DNA from: Sympetrum striolatum
Lineage: Eukaryota; Arthropoda; Insecta; Odonata; Libellulidae
Direction: 5' to 3'
DNA length: 64,000 nucleotides
NCBI GenBank assembly: GCA_947579665.1
Contig: OX388341.1
Location: 3,348,001-3,412,000, forward strand
A program made the position numbers and the translations under genes. Positions 1 to 11,285 of the stretch are shown piece by piece. The notes beneath the pieces are model-generated. The model searched no databases, had not been told where the DNA came from, and saw only the letters and a program-made list of their open reading frames with translations. Each line of letters opens with the position of its first letter. The stretch's first letter is position 1.

Positions 1-594
1 AGTCTTTGATGGGATCTATACAAAGTGATTAGAATAATTAAATTTTTGTGAGATTTTAACCCAAAAAACGTCGCAAACTCGAAAATAATTGGTGAAATTT
101 CGAGTTTTAGGCCATAATTTGCCAAAATTTTGGCATAGGTTGTCTAGATTAGATATATTTGAAATTGTACTACAGGATCTAAAATATATCAGTAGAAATA
201 TTCAATTTCACTCAGAATTAAGCCAAGGAAACGTCGAACACTTGAATATATTTGTAGAAATATCACATTTCTGGCTAGATTTTGCTGAAAAGTAAGCAAA
301 ACTTCTCAATTTTGGAGTCATTTGAAAGTTTATTACAAGGTCTATCTAAATTCGGAAGAAATATGTAATTTTTTTTAGCTATTAAACTAAAATTCATCGA
401 AAACCCGGAAAAACTGGTGAAATTTAACTTTTTTGGCCATATTTTGCTAAGAAATTAATTAAACATGGCAGGTTTTGACTTATTTTAGGTTTCAAGACAA
501 TATTCATCTAAATTCAGAAGAATTGTTCAATTTTTTTAGCAATAAACCTAATAATCGTTCACCACTTGAAAAAATCTGGTGAAAATTCCTGTTT
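1..594. repeat. Degenerate ~162-bp tandem satellite, about 3.6 units
   Basis: A recurring block of the form cgtcgaaaac...gaaa...ggtgaaattt...ggccatattttgct starts near 69, 231, 396 and 556, that is every 160-165 bp. A second landmark, (a)aggtct...aaattc.gaagaaat, recurs near 12, 173, 337 and 498 with the same period. Units differ by many substitutions and small indels. The array begins before the window. Its last unit overlaps the 3' end of the piggyBac reading frame (stop at 504), so either the satellite grew from the transposon end or the transposon is truncated inside it. Confidence 0.75.
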
Positions 595-2033
595 ATGTAA
601 CTGTTATTATTTTTCGTCCAAATAACAAAGGCATTGTACGCTGCTACGTCAAGGAAGTTAAAATAAAGTCGTAAAGGCCATCTTCTTACTGCTCTGGCAG
701 AGGAATACTCACGAACGAGCTTATCTAACATATAAACACCAATCTTGTTAGTATTGTAGAATAAATTTATTGATGGCTTGAAGCTAGTCTCCTCTCCTGA
801 AATATCATGCTCATGATGCATTGACGACAAAAGTATGACACACTTCTTTGGTTTCGGCGTATATGAAACCAGGGTGAGGTCTTTGGTAAATAAAAACATA
901 GAAGAATTCACTTCTCTGCCACAAGTTGAAGTCAACGATGTGGGCAAGCCTTTCCTATTCTTTCTAACAGTTCCAACCATTGTTATTTTCTTTTTCAAAA
1001 GTTCTTCTGCTAGAGATAAGTTCGTAAAGAAATTGTCAGTGGTGACGTTACGGCCACTTCCATACCAAAACTCGCACAGTTGCTTCACTACTCGCTGTGA
1101 CTGTTGCTTTTCCACCACGTTGCCAACCTTTCCAAGGTAAACATCATAATTACAACAATAAAAATTTTCTGCATCGCACAGTGTCCAAATTTTTATTCCA
1201 TACTTTTTGGGTTTGTTTGGCATATAGACTCTGAAAGGACACCGTCCACGGAAAGACACAAGCTGCTCGTCGATAGTCCCAAATGCTGACCCATTATACG
1301 CTTTTCGGCAATTCTCTGCGAACATATTGGAAACTTCACGAAAGGGAGCAAATTTATCTTCTTGGCCTCGTGTATTTCTGGTGTTGGTATCGTCGAAACG
1401 AATGAACTTCATAATAGCCATGAAGCGATCTCGAGACATGCCGGCAGTATATACGGGTCTTGTAAAAGCATTGTTTTTGTTCCACAAATTTTGAACGTCT
1501 TCACTAGACTCACGAAATCGTCCTATCAATAACAAAATGCCAATGAACGCTTTCACTTCAACACTGTCAGTATCAGTCCATGTGTTTTGATGATCCGCAT
1601 GTGATTGGTTGGAGAAATGTACTCTTGCTTTTACATTGGTATTGGCAACTATCAAATTTATGATATCATTTGAAATAAATAATTCAGAAGTTTCCAAATG
1701 TGTTTTTGCAGCTTTGCTGTAGTCGGTTACTTTACTAATATTACGAACTGAATTTTCGGGTCTGGTTCTTGCAAGTTGTGGGGCAACGTAGTTCCAAAGC
1801 CTTCCATCTACTTCTTCACTACGGCTAACCGTCACATCTTCATCCCTTTCATACACAGAGATCACATCTAAGTCGAATTCGTCCTCCATATCACCTACTT
1901 CTATTTCGACATTATCTGGTCCTAAATCACTTTCATCACTATTGCTTTCAAAATCCTCACAAGCTTCTTCCATTTCTTGACGGATAAATTCTTCAAAAAT
2001 TTCTTTTTCACTTGTAAATATTCTATCTCCCAT
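504..2033 (-). CDS. piggyBac-type transposase (PGBD-like), probably inactive
   Basis: A 509-residue uninterrupted frame. The first ~80 residues are acidic, as in piggyBac N-termini. The DDE core follows: first catalytic Asp in TIDEQ (D255), second in TTDNFF (D333), and the late block RRWPLRLYFNFLDVAAYNAF (451-470), all typical of the family. The third catalytic Asp should lie in a G-V-D-x-x-D motif; here it reads GVYMLD, so position 434 is Tyr (codon TAT for GAT). Only the downstream D437 remains. The Cys-rich zinc-binding tail normal for the family is absent: the frame ends at 509 inside the 162-bp satellite. In active elements this enzyme cuts and pastes DNA at TTAA. The intact frame with a lost catalytic residue suggests a young dead copy. 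Family assignment is firm; loss of activity is inferred. Confidence 0.92.
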   Translation of the reverse strand: MGDRIFTSEKEIFEEFIRQEMEEACEDFESNSDESDLGPDNVEIEVGDMEDEFDLDVISVYERDEDVTVSRSEEVDGRLWNYVAPQLARTRPENSVRNISKVTDYSKAAKTHLETSELFISNDIINLIVANTNVKARVHFSNQSHADHQNTWTDTDSVEVKAFIGILLLIGRFRESSEDVQNLWNKNNAFTRPVYTAGMSRDRFMAIMKFIRFDDTNTRNTRGQEDKFAPFREVSNMFAENCRKAYNGSAFGTIDEQLVSFRGRCPFRVYMPNKPKKYGIKIWTLCDAENFYCCNYDVYLGKVGNVVEKQQSQRVVKQLCEFWYGSGRNVTTDNFFTNLSLAEELLKKKITMVGTVRKNRKGLPTSLTSTCGREVNSSMFLFTKDLTLVSYTPKPKKCVILLSSMHHEHDISGEETSFKPSINLFYNTNKIGVYMLDKLVREYSSARAVRRWPLRLYFNFLDVAAYNAFVIWTKNNNSYINRNFHQIFSSGERLLGLLLKKLNNSSEFR

Positions 2034-2477
2034 TACAGAATAATTAGGGCTACAAACAGTCTAGAATTGTATTCCAATAAGCTTCGGAAGCAAAACAACG
2101 ATGTGAAAGGCAGAGAGACATCGATAAGACTGAAAATCGAGGCGTCTAGACTTCGAAAACAATTAGATTGTATTACAGTGGCGAACTGATTTCGTCTGCA
2201 CCTTGAACTGCACTGTCATAAGAGCGATACAATTTATGAGACGTAGAGTACGGAGCCGGGTCCCCAAAGACCCCCAGTGTTATAAAGTCCGGTGATTCAT
2301 ATGATTTAAATTAATGTATACGTTTGTTGTAAATTTTTAACTCCAAAAATGATTCTCTAGGAATACGTAAAGTATCAATTATAGCAAAAAAAAATTGAAA
2401 GAATTATTTTCAAAAATGTATTTCTCGGGTCTCTGGAGACCCGAGGTCCGTACTCCTAGTGTAAACCGAAAAAATTT
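2034..2477 (-). mobile_element. 5' non-coding end of the piggyBac element with subterminal palindromes
   Basis: This DNA lies upstream of the transposase start and ends at the assembly gap. It contains a palindrome at 2424-2445 with perfect 10-bp arms (CTCGGGTCTC / GAGACCCGAG, 2-bp spacer) and a weaker related one at 2258-2273 (gggtccccaaagaccc). Each is next to a copy of a gtacgga-type block and of ctagtgt/cagtgtta, one copy inverted relative to the other. This is the arrangement expected of subterminal transposase-binding repeats. I cannot fix the terminus: the expected TTAA is not intact near 2465, where the sequence reads tgtaaacc, and the gap follows at once. Confidence 0.55.
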
Positions 2478-2677
2478 NNNNNNNNNNNNNNNNNNNNNNN
2501 NNNNNNNNNNNNNNNNNNNNNNNNNNNNNNNNNNNNNNNNNNNNNNNNNNNNNNNNNNNNNNNNNNNNNNNNNNNNNNNNNNNNNNNNNNNNNNNNNNNN
2601 NNNNNNNNNNNNNNNNNNNNNNNNNNNNNNNNNNNNNNNNNNNNNNNNNNNNNNNNNNNNNNNNNNNNNNNNNNNNN
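2478..2677. other. Assembly gap (200 Ns)
   Basis: A run of exactly 200 N, the round number used for a scaffold gap of unknown size. Sequence on the two sides need not be contiguous: the left side is a piggyBac end, the right side an unrelated reading frame. Confidence 0.99.
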
Positions 2678-2994
2678 CAAAGGAAATTAGTTTAAAAAAG
2701 GGCAAAGGACCATCATACACCAAGAATAATATCCCTAAACCTGGAAATTATGTAGCAGCTGTGTATGAAGGTAGATGGTACATTGGCTGTGTTGTTCAAA
2801 TACTTGAGGATAGAGAGGTATTAGTGAACTTCATGGCACCTGATGGAAAGGCAAAATCGTATATGTGGCCAAAACATCCTGATGAGTGCTGGATACCCTC
2901 AACAGACCTGTTGATGTCGGTACCTGTACCAAAGGCCATAACAGGAACACAGTATACTTTGCCGGAGGACATTTTACATGCATCGTTAAAATAA
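2678..2994 (+). CDS. C-terminal fragment of an unidentified, probably mobile-element, protein
   Basis: About 104 residues are open from the gap edge to a TAA at 2992-2994; the N-terminal part is lost in the gap. A basic lead (KEISLKKGKG) is followed by a compact aromatic-rich domain with PGNYVAAVYEGRWYIGCV, then VLVNFMAPDGK, then MWPKHPDECWIPSTDLL. The pattern of short strands with conserved Trp, Tyr and Gly resembles an SH3/Tudor-like barrel. I have a memory of closely similar tails at the C-terminus of repetitive, transposon-related invertebrate proteins, but I cannot name the family. No intron is visible. Function not assigned. Confidence 0.55.
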
Positions 2995-3655
2995 ATTATA
3001 GAGACACTATCAATCCTGGGTGCAACTTCAGGTTTGTATTTCCTGAAAGAGGATGGATAGTGTGTGTTAGCAAAAAAATTCAATCTCCTACTTAGTGTCC
3101 CTTTTTTGTTATTAGAAGTTGAAAAGGTGGCATTTAACAACAAAAAACATAAGCAGAGTAGTAGTTTTTGGTAAATTCTTCAATAAATTAGTCCAAAATT
3201 AGCCCAAACCTCATACCAATTCAAAGTTGATAAAGTTTGCAATGTTAATACAAATTTCCATGGCTTTAACAAGTTATATGTGAACTTTACATGTTTTTGA
3301 AAATGTCATTTTTTGGTGGAAATATGTCATAACTGCCATTTTTGAATATTTATAACAAAAAAGTTGACAAGTGAGATTCTTTGTAATAACTATTTTGAAA
3401 ACTAGAGTTACATGTTCATGACATCTGAAGTTTCTACTAGCTTTGCTGCCTTATTAAATTTTTTATAGGGGTACAAAAATGGTTGATTTGCATGTTTCGA
3501 CTCATGGGCAGATTTTTACTTCGTGCCATGGTGCATAGAAAACCTCATATCTTAGAAAGTAGAAGCATTTGGGCTAAAATACTTTGGATTTTTCTTAACT
3601 AAGGTTGGAACTAACTACAGGGAAAATTATGGGAAAATCGGAGATGGTGAGTTTT
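2995..3655. other. AT-rich non-coding stretch, nothing recognised
   Basis: No supported reading frame, terminal inverted repeat or tandem structure was seen. Short open frames here have no recognisable content. Confidence 0.5.
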
Positions 3656-3659
3656 TCCA

Positions 3660-4510
3660 TTGGTTGAGTTGACATGGAATGACCCATCTAGTAGCGGAGC
3701 GAGAACTTCCTATCGTTTCGATAAGTGCATCAAAAGTAATAAAGAAAAACTACCTCAATGTATTTTAAAGGGCAGATTTTTGCATCGAACCCAGGACATT
3801 TTCAGTGAAGGTCATTTATGTTTTCGATAGATCATTGCCATATATATAGGCTCCTTGAGTTTTGATACTCCACCTATCCGAGATGTATTTTTTTAATCCC
3901 GAAAATCAAAGCAATGCTTTTAAAGGGGAAAAATCAAGACTTTGGGGCCCTCTGGAATCGAACCTACGACACAGGTTCGACATTGCAATTTTACTGGCAG
4001 TTAAACATTATGGCCAATACGTCGTAAAAATTTCAAGTCAATGACGCTTGTGGTTAAGCCTACGAATTAGTATCCTATCTATATAGCTATATAAATGAAT
4101 GAATCCAGAGAAGTATCTATATATAATAGATATATACATATACACACACAAATATGCAGATAAAGTAAAGAAAAACCTGACAGAGGCTTCAATTTTCAAT
4201 TATGTAAAAGAATTGGTACAGATGTCTCTTCTTAGTTGTATGAAATACGAGTAGAATACTGCTTGCATACTGACAGCAAATGGTTTAATGTAAAATTTAT
4301 ATAGGTAAATGCATGCCAAGTGTCAACTATCTGTCTTCAAGGTAAAGACTCATGAAATCATGAAAATTCAACCAATATGTTTTAAATGGGAGATATGTTT
4401 ACTGTCGGGCATCAAACCCAGGTCTTCCTGGTCATACTTACTATGCAGCAAAACAGAAGATCACCATCTATAACTATGTGTGAAAATTCAAGGAGAAATA
4501 TAGGTTTCAA
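3660..4510 (-). repeat. tRNA-like repeat array I
   Basis: Read on the minus strand, this stretch carries pol III B-box-like motifs (consensus GGTTCGANNCC) near 3782-3791 (GGTTCGATGC), 3954-3964 (GGTTCGATTCC, exact) and 4408-4418 (GGTTTGATGCC). Each is preceded by a short tRNA-like region, for example tcctggtcatacttactatgcag on the plus strand after 4425. The unit at 4408-4500 is nearly the same as the one at 54722-54815, down to the following aactatgtgtgaaaattcaa. Units are degenerate and do not fold as complete tRNAs by eye. I interpret them as a composite tRNA-derived repeat. Confidence 0.55.
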
Positions 4511-7500
4511 CTGCCTCAAACGACATCCTACTTTTCCATTATATTCCCTGTGTGAGAAATTTTAATTCACGATACACACCATCAGACCAAATTCTGCCAC
4601 CGTTTGTTCACAATGAATCGTGACTTCTTTAGGTAAGATTGGATAGATAAAACTAGAAGGGAGAACAACAAAGAACTTTCTACGTTAAAAAAATCATGTT
4701 TCTCCTATTTTCGTTACACAAGGATTATACTGATTATAATTTAATAATAGTACAAATAATAAATCCTATAATATATCACTCACTCATCTAGTAGGCTGAT
4801 AAAAATAACTCACCATTACACATTTTTATTTTCTTAAATGCCATATTTGGACCAATCAAGCATCAGAATACAAAAATATCAACGCAATTTTACATTGCTT
4901 TCACATGAGACTTTCAAATACATATTCATTTCAATTACATTTAAAAATTCCTAAAGCAGTGCAATTTAATCAACAACTAACTCTTTTTTCCTGCTTCGTT
5001 TTGTTCAGGCATCATACCATGTTCTACACATAAAAGGCAATCAATCCCAAATTTCCAGAAGTAACATTTTCGCAGAGTTTCAGCAAACTTATAATAACTG
5101 TATGTGAGCAATTCCACATTCTATACATAAAATTTGCAGTCATATTCCTTTGGTTTTTTTATGAATTAACATTAATAACAAATGCTGAAGAAGTTCTCAC
5201 GCACAATTAGCAAATAAAATGAGGATAAAAATAACTGATAGGGTTTTTACCACTGAGCACACCTTTTAAAGAAGATGATAGACCAAACGGAGGTTGAAAT
5301 AGATGTTGCATCATCGCAAGTTTAAATCTGTGCATATTTGCTCATTTTCAATGATTACATTAAACTTCCTTTTCTCAGGTACCCCGCAAAAGGTATATAT
5401 AATGTATTTGTATTTTCCTTTTCTCATTATTAATTGTTTAATCCAGTCTCTTTTCATTTTACAATCTTAATTCAACTGATTGCAAACTTTCTGCACATTT
5501 ACATAGTTTGAAGCCAAGTGTTTGAAAAAAATGCCAAAATAAAGCAATTTCGTTTTTGTTTTCTCGCTTTCCCAATGGCCAGCCATTTCCTCGTTCTTTC
5601 CCATCTAAGAAGCGATATTAAAGTGGACAAATGATCAACATGCTGTACAGAATCTGTTATAAATCTCACACACGCGTCTCTGAATGAATATATACAAATG
5701 TATTCATGCATGTACAATCGCACATACAGGTATGTATGAAATTATGTATGATCACTACCATACATACGTTACTGTACATGAAAATTTAAATTAATTTTTT
5801 TTCCATGAACTTCAATCCCTAAAATGAAATGATGAAATACAATGTTTTCTTTAAGTCTCACATAAGGCATCTCTTATAAACAGCACAAGTATTCTAATTA
5901 AGAACGATTTTGAACATCACCAACATCTGTAGACAATTTTTAAAATCATGCAGATATTAACCAATTCAGTTCTACTACAGAGAAAATATAAAATTCTTTT
6001 TACCTAATTAAAATGGAAACAACTCACTTTTACTTTATAGTTTCCAAAATAAATAACTGTCAAGAACAAATTTATCAGAAAATTCCAAAATAACTTGTTG
6101 AACCATTCCCTAATCTTCAAAATAGATTCCTCCTAAGGAAAAATACATTCAATAAAACATCCAAGTTCTTCTCAAAATTATCAACCCTTCTTTATAGCAA
6201 AATCTTCCGCATAATTTAAGATGAGGAGCTCACAAGTTAAAAGATCACATCTTCTCAAAGGCCACTCACATCACATCTTACTTAATCTTTCTTCTTCAAA
6301 AGTTAACACTGTATCTCTTCCTATCTAAAGTATACAGCAGATAAAATTTTGTATTATATTTTTATATGAAAATTTGTAGTCTTCAACTTTCAAAAACTTA
6401 GTAAACAATACAATAATAGTACAAATTTATTTTTCTCACAAGCTGTCTTAAAAGATTTCCAGTCTTCCTCGCTCACCCACAGATCACACTGCAACAAATC
6501 AATTACAAAGTTCTTTTGATCTCTCTCCTCTCCCTATTCGAAAGTAATAAAATACATTCCTCCCAAAGTAAATCAACCAATACATTCAAACAGTTTAATT
6601 CAAACATACCATACCCAGAGTAACAACTTTGGCTTCTTATATACAGAACAAAGAAATAAAAAACATCCAACCACACCCATCCCAATATAACAGGAGTTCC
6701 AGAACACAACTGACAGTTTTTTCTTCATGGCTCTCATTGTCTATACAAGAGAGGCCAAATACTAATAATAAAAATAATTCCATCAGTCACATAATTTTTC
6801 ATAAAACGAAAGTAAGGAAGGGAATGACCTCATCACCCTAATTAAAGGGACGAGAAGAGAGAGAGGTCGAGAAAGCATGCACTTTGGATAAAGAGGGCCA
6901 AATAGAATAAGGAAGAATTTCGGAGGACGGGAATGACTAAAAGGAAAGGTCAATATTAGAAGATATCACAGTCATACACTCATTTCTTTCTATACAAAGT
7001 TTCCAAGAGTGGGGCTAAAAGTTGCATTTTCATGATTCTAGGTTGGCCACTGATTCATGATTCACTTTTTCTCCCATGAAAAAAGGGCCAATCTCGATGA
7101 ATTTGTTGTTTAGCTGATGCCAACTCAACCCCACCCATGCATTTGAACCATCAAGAGTGCTGGTTAGCACACTCTCAAAGAAAATCTGCAGAACATGGAG
7201 ATTTCTCTTTTCATGAAACAAAAATAAACCCCACCATAGAGACAGGGGACATTCAGTCAAATTACAATGTTTTTATCTTTCTTCATCTACAAAAAAATAT
7301 TTGCTCTAGGAAGTCACTTTTGGAAAAATTCATTGCCAAGCACAACAAAAAACTTTCACACTGTTGCACTCATCCTTTTCTTAGCAAACACCTTTTATAA
7401 ATACAAGTTTATTTATTTATATTTAGTTTCATATGTGTGTGTTTTTACACACACACACACACACACACACATACATATGAGTATATGTATAGGTATATAA

Positions 7501-8182
7501 ATATACACATACATATATACATCTATATATGTATACTCATTCATACACACACTTATATAATGTCCATATTTATAAAATTTTTACTTCCCAATTCCCATTA
7601 TCGATCTCTTGTTCTTATGCCCCTAATCAGAATGGCAGGAGTCAAGCAAGAGATAGAGAGAGAGAAAAAGATTTTACACAGGAAGAGGGAGAAATGGGCC
7701 AGAAACTTGAATCGCAAAAGACGAATCTCTCTCCAAGTGCAGCATTTTGTTCCTTTACTTTATCTGTCCTTCTTCCACTGCATCCCTCCCTCTTTTGCAA
7801 CAAACAGGAACCGATTAAGGAAGAAAGCAGTTTGGTAGAAATCCTGTCTCACTCACACTCGCACACTATTTTACAATTTATGGGCTGACTTACATGCAAA
7901 GACTTTAAGTATGTGTTCTTTCCATGCATCAGAATGTTCTTTGTAAGTAGTCTTTGATAAAAAGGTGCCCAACAGGCACTTTGTCCTTAAGTGAGCCAAT
8001 GACAGACTCTGGCAGTTGAGAATTGAGGGATTCTTTTAATAGAATCCCATGACAGTTTTAATGTTCCCAGCCACTACCACCAGCACTGTCCAATGACAAC
8101 AAAACACAAATAATTTGGAACAAAAATATTCCATAGCAACTGTATTCTACATTAAATCTTCTCAGAAAGAGTGCAAGAAGTT
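4511..8182 (-). other. Downstream region / probable 3'UTR of the coactivator gene
   Basis: This follows the stop codon at 8183-8185 on the minus strand. It looks mostly unique, with no transposon termini seen apart from a (CA)n microsatellite. The length of the 3'UTR is unknown. Minus-strand AATAAA hexamers (TTTATT on plus) occur, for example near 7408-7413, but they are common in AT-rich DNA and do not settle the end. No coding frame is supported: the open frames at 7137-7888 are low complexity or shadows. Confidence 0.35.
7447..7471. repeat. (CA)n microsatellite
   Basis: About 12 uninterrupted CA dinucleotides, followed to about 7560 by a mixed tata/cata/caca stretch. Likely length-polymorphic. 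It lies in the presumed coactivator 3'UTR. Confidence 0.9.
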
Positions 8183-8269
8183 CTATTCGGAGAGGAGTTT
8201 CTGAAGAAGAGATGCTTTGGGTTGTTGCTCATTTGGTTGGGGACGTGGAGAGCCATCGACTGGGAGACC
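8183..8269 (-). CDS. p160/NCOA-type coactivator (taiman-like), last coding exon
   Basis: Acceptor tttccttttcag precedes a phase-0 exon of 29 codons including TAG. It begins GLPVDGSPRP and ends KASLLQKLLSE, stop. A terminal LxxLL box (LQKLL) set in SLLQ-LL-E right at the C-terminus is the hallmark I know from the end of vertebrate SRC-1a (SLLQQLLTE). LxxLL helices dock into the AF-2 groove of ligand-bound nuclear receptors; the insect p160 member is Taiman, partner of the ecdysone receptor and of Met. The exon joins in phase to the one at 14065-14204. The name rests on this box plus Gln/Ser/Pro-rich composition, not on the bHLH-PAS part, which is outside what I can find. An unrelated LxxLL protein is the alternative. 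Confidence 0.62.
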   Translation of the reverse strand, partial: GLPVDGSPRPQPNEQQPKASLLQKLLSE

Positions 8270-9316
8270 CTGAAAAGGAAACAAATTGGACATCAAATTC
8301 TAGAATCAAACAGAGGAAATATTATTATTTGATGGAAGAAAATACGTCATATGACAATACATGTAGATAAAGCTAAGGCAATAAGGATGGAGAGCTGATG
8401 AATGGATAACAGATCAAGCAGAAGGAAATACCAAGATAAATACAAGCAATTTAAGAAAAAGTGAGGAAATGCTAGCAAAAGATGGAAACTGTATAATGAA
8501 AGAGATATGGAAATTCAAGACTAAAGCAGACATCCATGTGATTGGAAAATAATAAGAAAATGAGTCTAAAAAATGCTCAACGAGGAACATTAAATCATGA
8601 GGTGAAGAAACCCTTGAAAAACTACACCATACAAGTCCCCAATTCAGGCAAACTCGAAAAAAGTGATGGCACTGTTAAAATTAAGTTATACTTTTGTTTA
8701 ATTTATAAATTTTAGTTTTCATATTATGCTTCATTGTGATCATAAAATTGATCAAGGTTGTTCAATATTTTGATCACCACCTTAAAAATAAGAGAAATAA
8801 TAAAAAATACCAAACATATAAGACAGGGTCAATTTTTGAGCCATGATTTTGGAAAAGTTACCTTATTCAACAGCAAACAAGACAAGTAGTAAATTTAGGG
8901 ATGAGAACATAGAAAAGATTATAAAAAAAGAGGTAGGAAAATTTGGTAATGGCATACCTAAGATTTACAGAAATAAGGAAGCTTGGATAGGAAGTGAAGC
9001 GAGGGAAGACAATTACGGGAATAGAAAATATTAAGGTTTTAATCATCCAATTTTCATGATTTACCCAAGTATATATTTTTTTCAAGATGGACTACACACA
9101 CATTCAAAAACCTCCAGTAGAATTTTCATCATTAAGATATTGTAAAAAGGATTACAATAGCCATAACAATTTACACATCGACTATTCTTGATAATGATAA
9201 TTTATGAAAATACTATATAACAAGTGTAACTTGGTGGAATTTCCTATTAAAAACTTAATTGACCAAGTCAAAAGGTATAAATGTACAAATTCCACAAACA
9301 GATTTATCCGTGGATA
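8270..9316 (-). other. Intron sequence of the coactivator gene
   Basis: AT-rich DNA between the last exon and the first pogo copy. No supported gene or repeat termini were seen. The open frame at 8843-9034 has no recognisable content. Confidence 0.4.
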
Positions 9317-9318
9317 TA

Positions 9319-11285
9319 CAGTAGAAGTCCGTTATAACGAGTACAGCATATAACGAGAGTTGCGTTATAGTGCGTGATTCTTTTGACGTTGTCCGTCCCA
9401 CAGCAAAAAGAATACGGGGTTACATCCATTATAACGAGTGATCAAAATCAGTGGTATCGTTATAACGAGTGTCACAGTTCTATATTTGTCTTGCAGGTAG
9501 CATATCTCGTAATCGAAGACGTCTCACGAGTTTCACTATCCCCTCTGTCCTTCACGTATCCTATATCTTATCGCCTTATATCTTGTTTCTTTTCAGTGAT
9601 GATCCCTCTAGTCAGCAGATTGAATCGTGTTTCCATTTTATTGACATCCACCTGTGGGATTTGTTTTCATTCGAAATTTGGCACCAAATTTACTAATGGG
9701 AGGAGATACAAGAGATAATAGCAGAGCTGTTTTGGACTTCCAGGGTAACCTCTCCCTCGCGCCACTGTCATTAGTTATGAAAGCGTGTGAATGAAAAATA
9801 TCTCGAGAAAGAAATTTGATATGAATTAGGGGTGCCTTTCCACATAATGGTCATCGCTCTTCTTCAGTCGGTCATTGGACGTGAGTCCGTTCAGTACAGC
9901 TTTCTAATAACTGGGTTTCTAGTGTGACAGTTTGGTGATGGAGAGTAATACTGAGTTTGTGCCCGAAAGCTAAAGAACTGTGTCCAGCATATTGGACACA
10001 AACTGCTCCTTTGATGATTTCGTAGCGGTAGATGCGGAAACTACTGTTTGTGGTTTGCTGATAGACTATCGATTAATTAGAGCAGCAAAAGAATGACAGC
10101 AGCGAATAGTCGGATATCGAGAGTATAGAAGAAGATTCGTTTAAAATCCCTAGTAGCGAGTCCCTATCGCAAGCATTACAGGTTCTTAATTCTTTGTATC
10201 TAGCTAAAAACACCTCAGTGGATGATTTAATGACTTTAAAGCGTGTAGAAGACTTTGTCACCAAACACGGTACTAATAAGTTTAAACAGACAAGAATAGA
10301 TTCACATTTTAAGTTATTGTTTTTTTATGCACAGTGAGATTGAGAAATCAGGTTTTTACACCGATAGATGTTTATTAATTATTGTAAGGTTCTCATAACT
10401 TCTGTTAAGGTTAATTTGTTCTTACTTTCAATGTTTCTGATAAAGTGAATGTATCGTTAAGTTCAGCATTTGGGAAAATAATTAATGCGAATTGACTGGA
10501 ACGAAGAAATGTTTGGGCTAAAACTTAACTAAAGGATGCAAGTACGTACCTGCGAGTGGCCGTCAATTGTAATATTGCTTTGTTACAATGTTTCAAATAA
10601 AATCCCTTTCCTTCTTTCATAGTTTATCCGATTCTTTTTCATAAAAATTAGCACCATTACAAGAAAAAGATTTTTTCTTGGTTCCCTCGATTAACATATC
10701 GGAAGTGAGAGGTGGCATGGCTTTGAAGGGTGGACGGGGAGGATTCTGTTTGTGTCTGTGCAAGAGAGGAAAGAAGAGAGCTGCCGTGGGGGAAAACGAT
10801 ATACATATGATGTATGAGAGTAGAGGAGAAGGAATTCTGCTCTCACCAGCAGCGTTGAAGAATTGCCGGCACCGGAGAAAAACTCGTGCCTAATGAGTAT
10901 GAGTCTCGTAACTACTTATCCTACTGGAAAGCCATCTATAATTATTATGCTACATCACCAAATCCTAACTAATACGATTATCTAATGATATATTATTACT
11001 TTCGACGATTATTAAGCAATAATGATCCACATTTTATGTTAGAGGAACACTTTGGTTATGGTTTATGAATAAATGAAGTAATATTTTTGATGTGAATGTA
11101 CTCTTTTACGCATTCTGAAGTATTTGCGTAAGAATTGAAAACCCTACAGTTCCATTCTGACGCATTCGCTGCCCTTGGATTCAAGAGGACGGACATTTAG
11201 AATAAGAAATCGGCTGTAACGAGTATGCATTTTAACGAGTACATTACCAATTTTTGTCAGCTCTCGTTATAACGGACTTCTACTG
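9319..11285. mobile_element. pogo/Tigger-type DNA transposon copy 1, internally deleted
   Basis: Termini are inverted: CAGTAGAAGTCCGTTATAAC at 9319 and its complement ending at 11285. Both are flanked by TA (9317-9318, 11286-11287), as expected for the Tc1/mariner superfamily. GTTATAACGAGT motifs recur just inside. The first ~35 codons and the catalytic core of the transposase are missing, but the C-terminal part remains (10010-10337). Copy 2 at 29819-31132 shares both ends and much of the non-coding interior. This copy lies in a coactivator intron. Confidence 0.88.
10010..10337 (+). pseudogene. pogo/Tigger transposase, C-terminal remnant
   Basis: The plus strand reads FDDFVAVDAETTVCGLL, shifts frame once near 10078, passes an in-frame TAG at about 10109, then stays open through SLSQALQVLNSLYLAKN and VDDLMTLKRVEDFVTKHG to KQTRIDSHFK and a TGA at 10335-10337. 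Acidic linker, then the ALxxLxxxxL helix, the L-x-x-V/L-E-D-F-V block and a terminal K-Q-T-x-I-x-S-H-F element is the order in Tigger transposases. The last motif matches a PCNA-interacting (PIP-box) pattern, known in pogo-group enzymes. The frameshift and stop make this a pseudogene. Confidence 0.72.

Noticed and set aside
835..1289. Plus-strand open frames
   Set aside because: They are antisense shadows of the piggyBac transposase.
7137..7888. Several overlapping open frames, some His/Thr/Tyr-rich
   Set aside because: They read through the (CA)n and (TATACA)n microsatellite; composition, not coding, keeps them open.
10073..10264. Minus-strand open frame within pogo copy 1
   Set aside because: It is the antisense shadow of the transposase C-terminal remnant.
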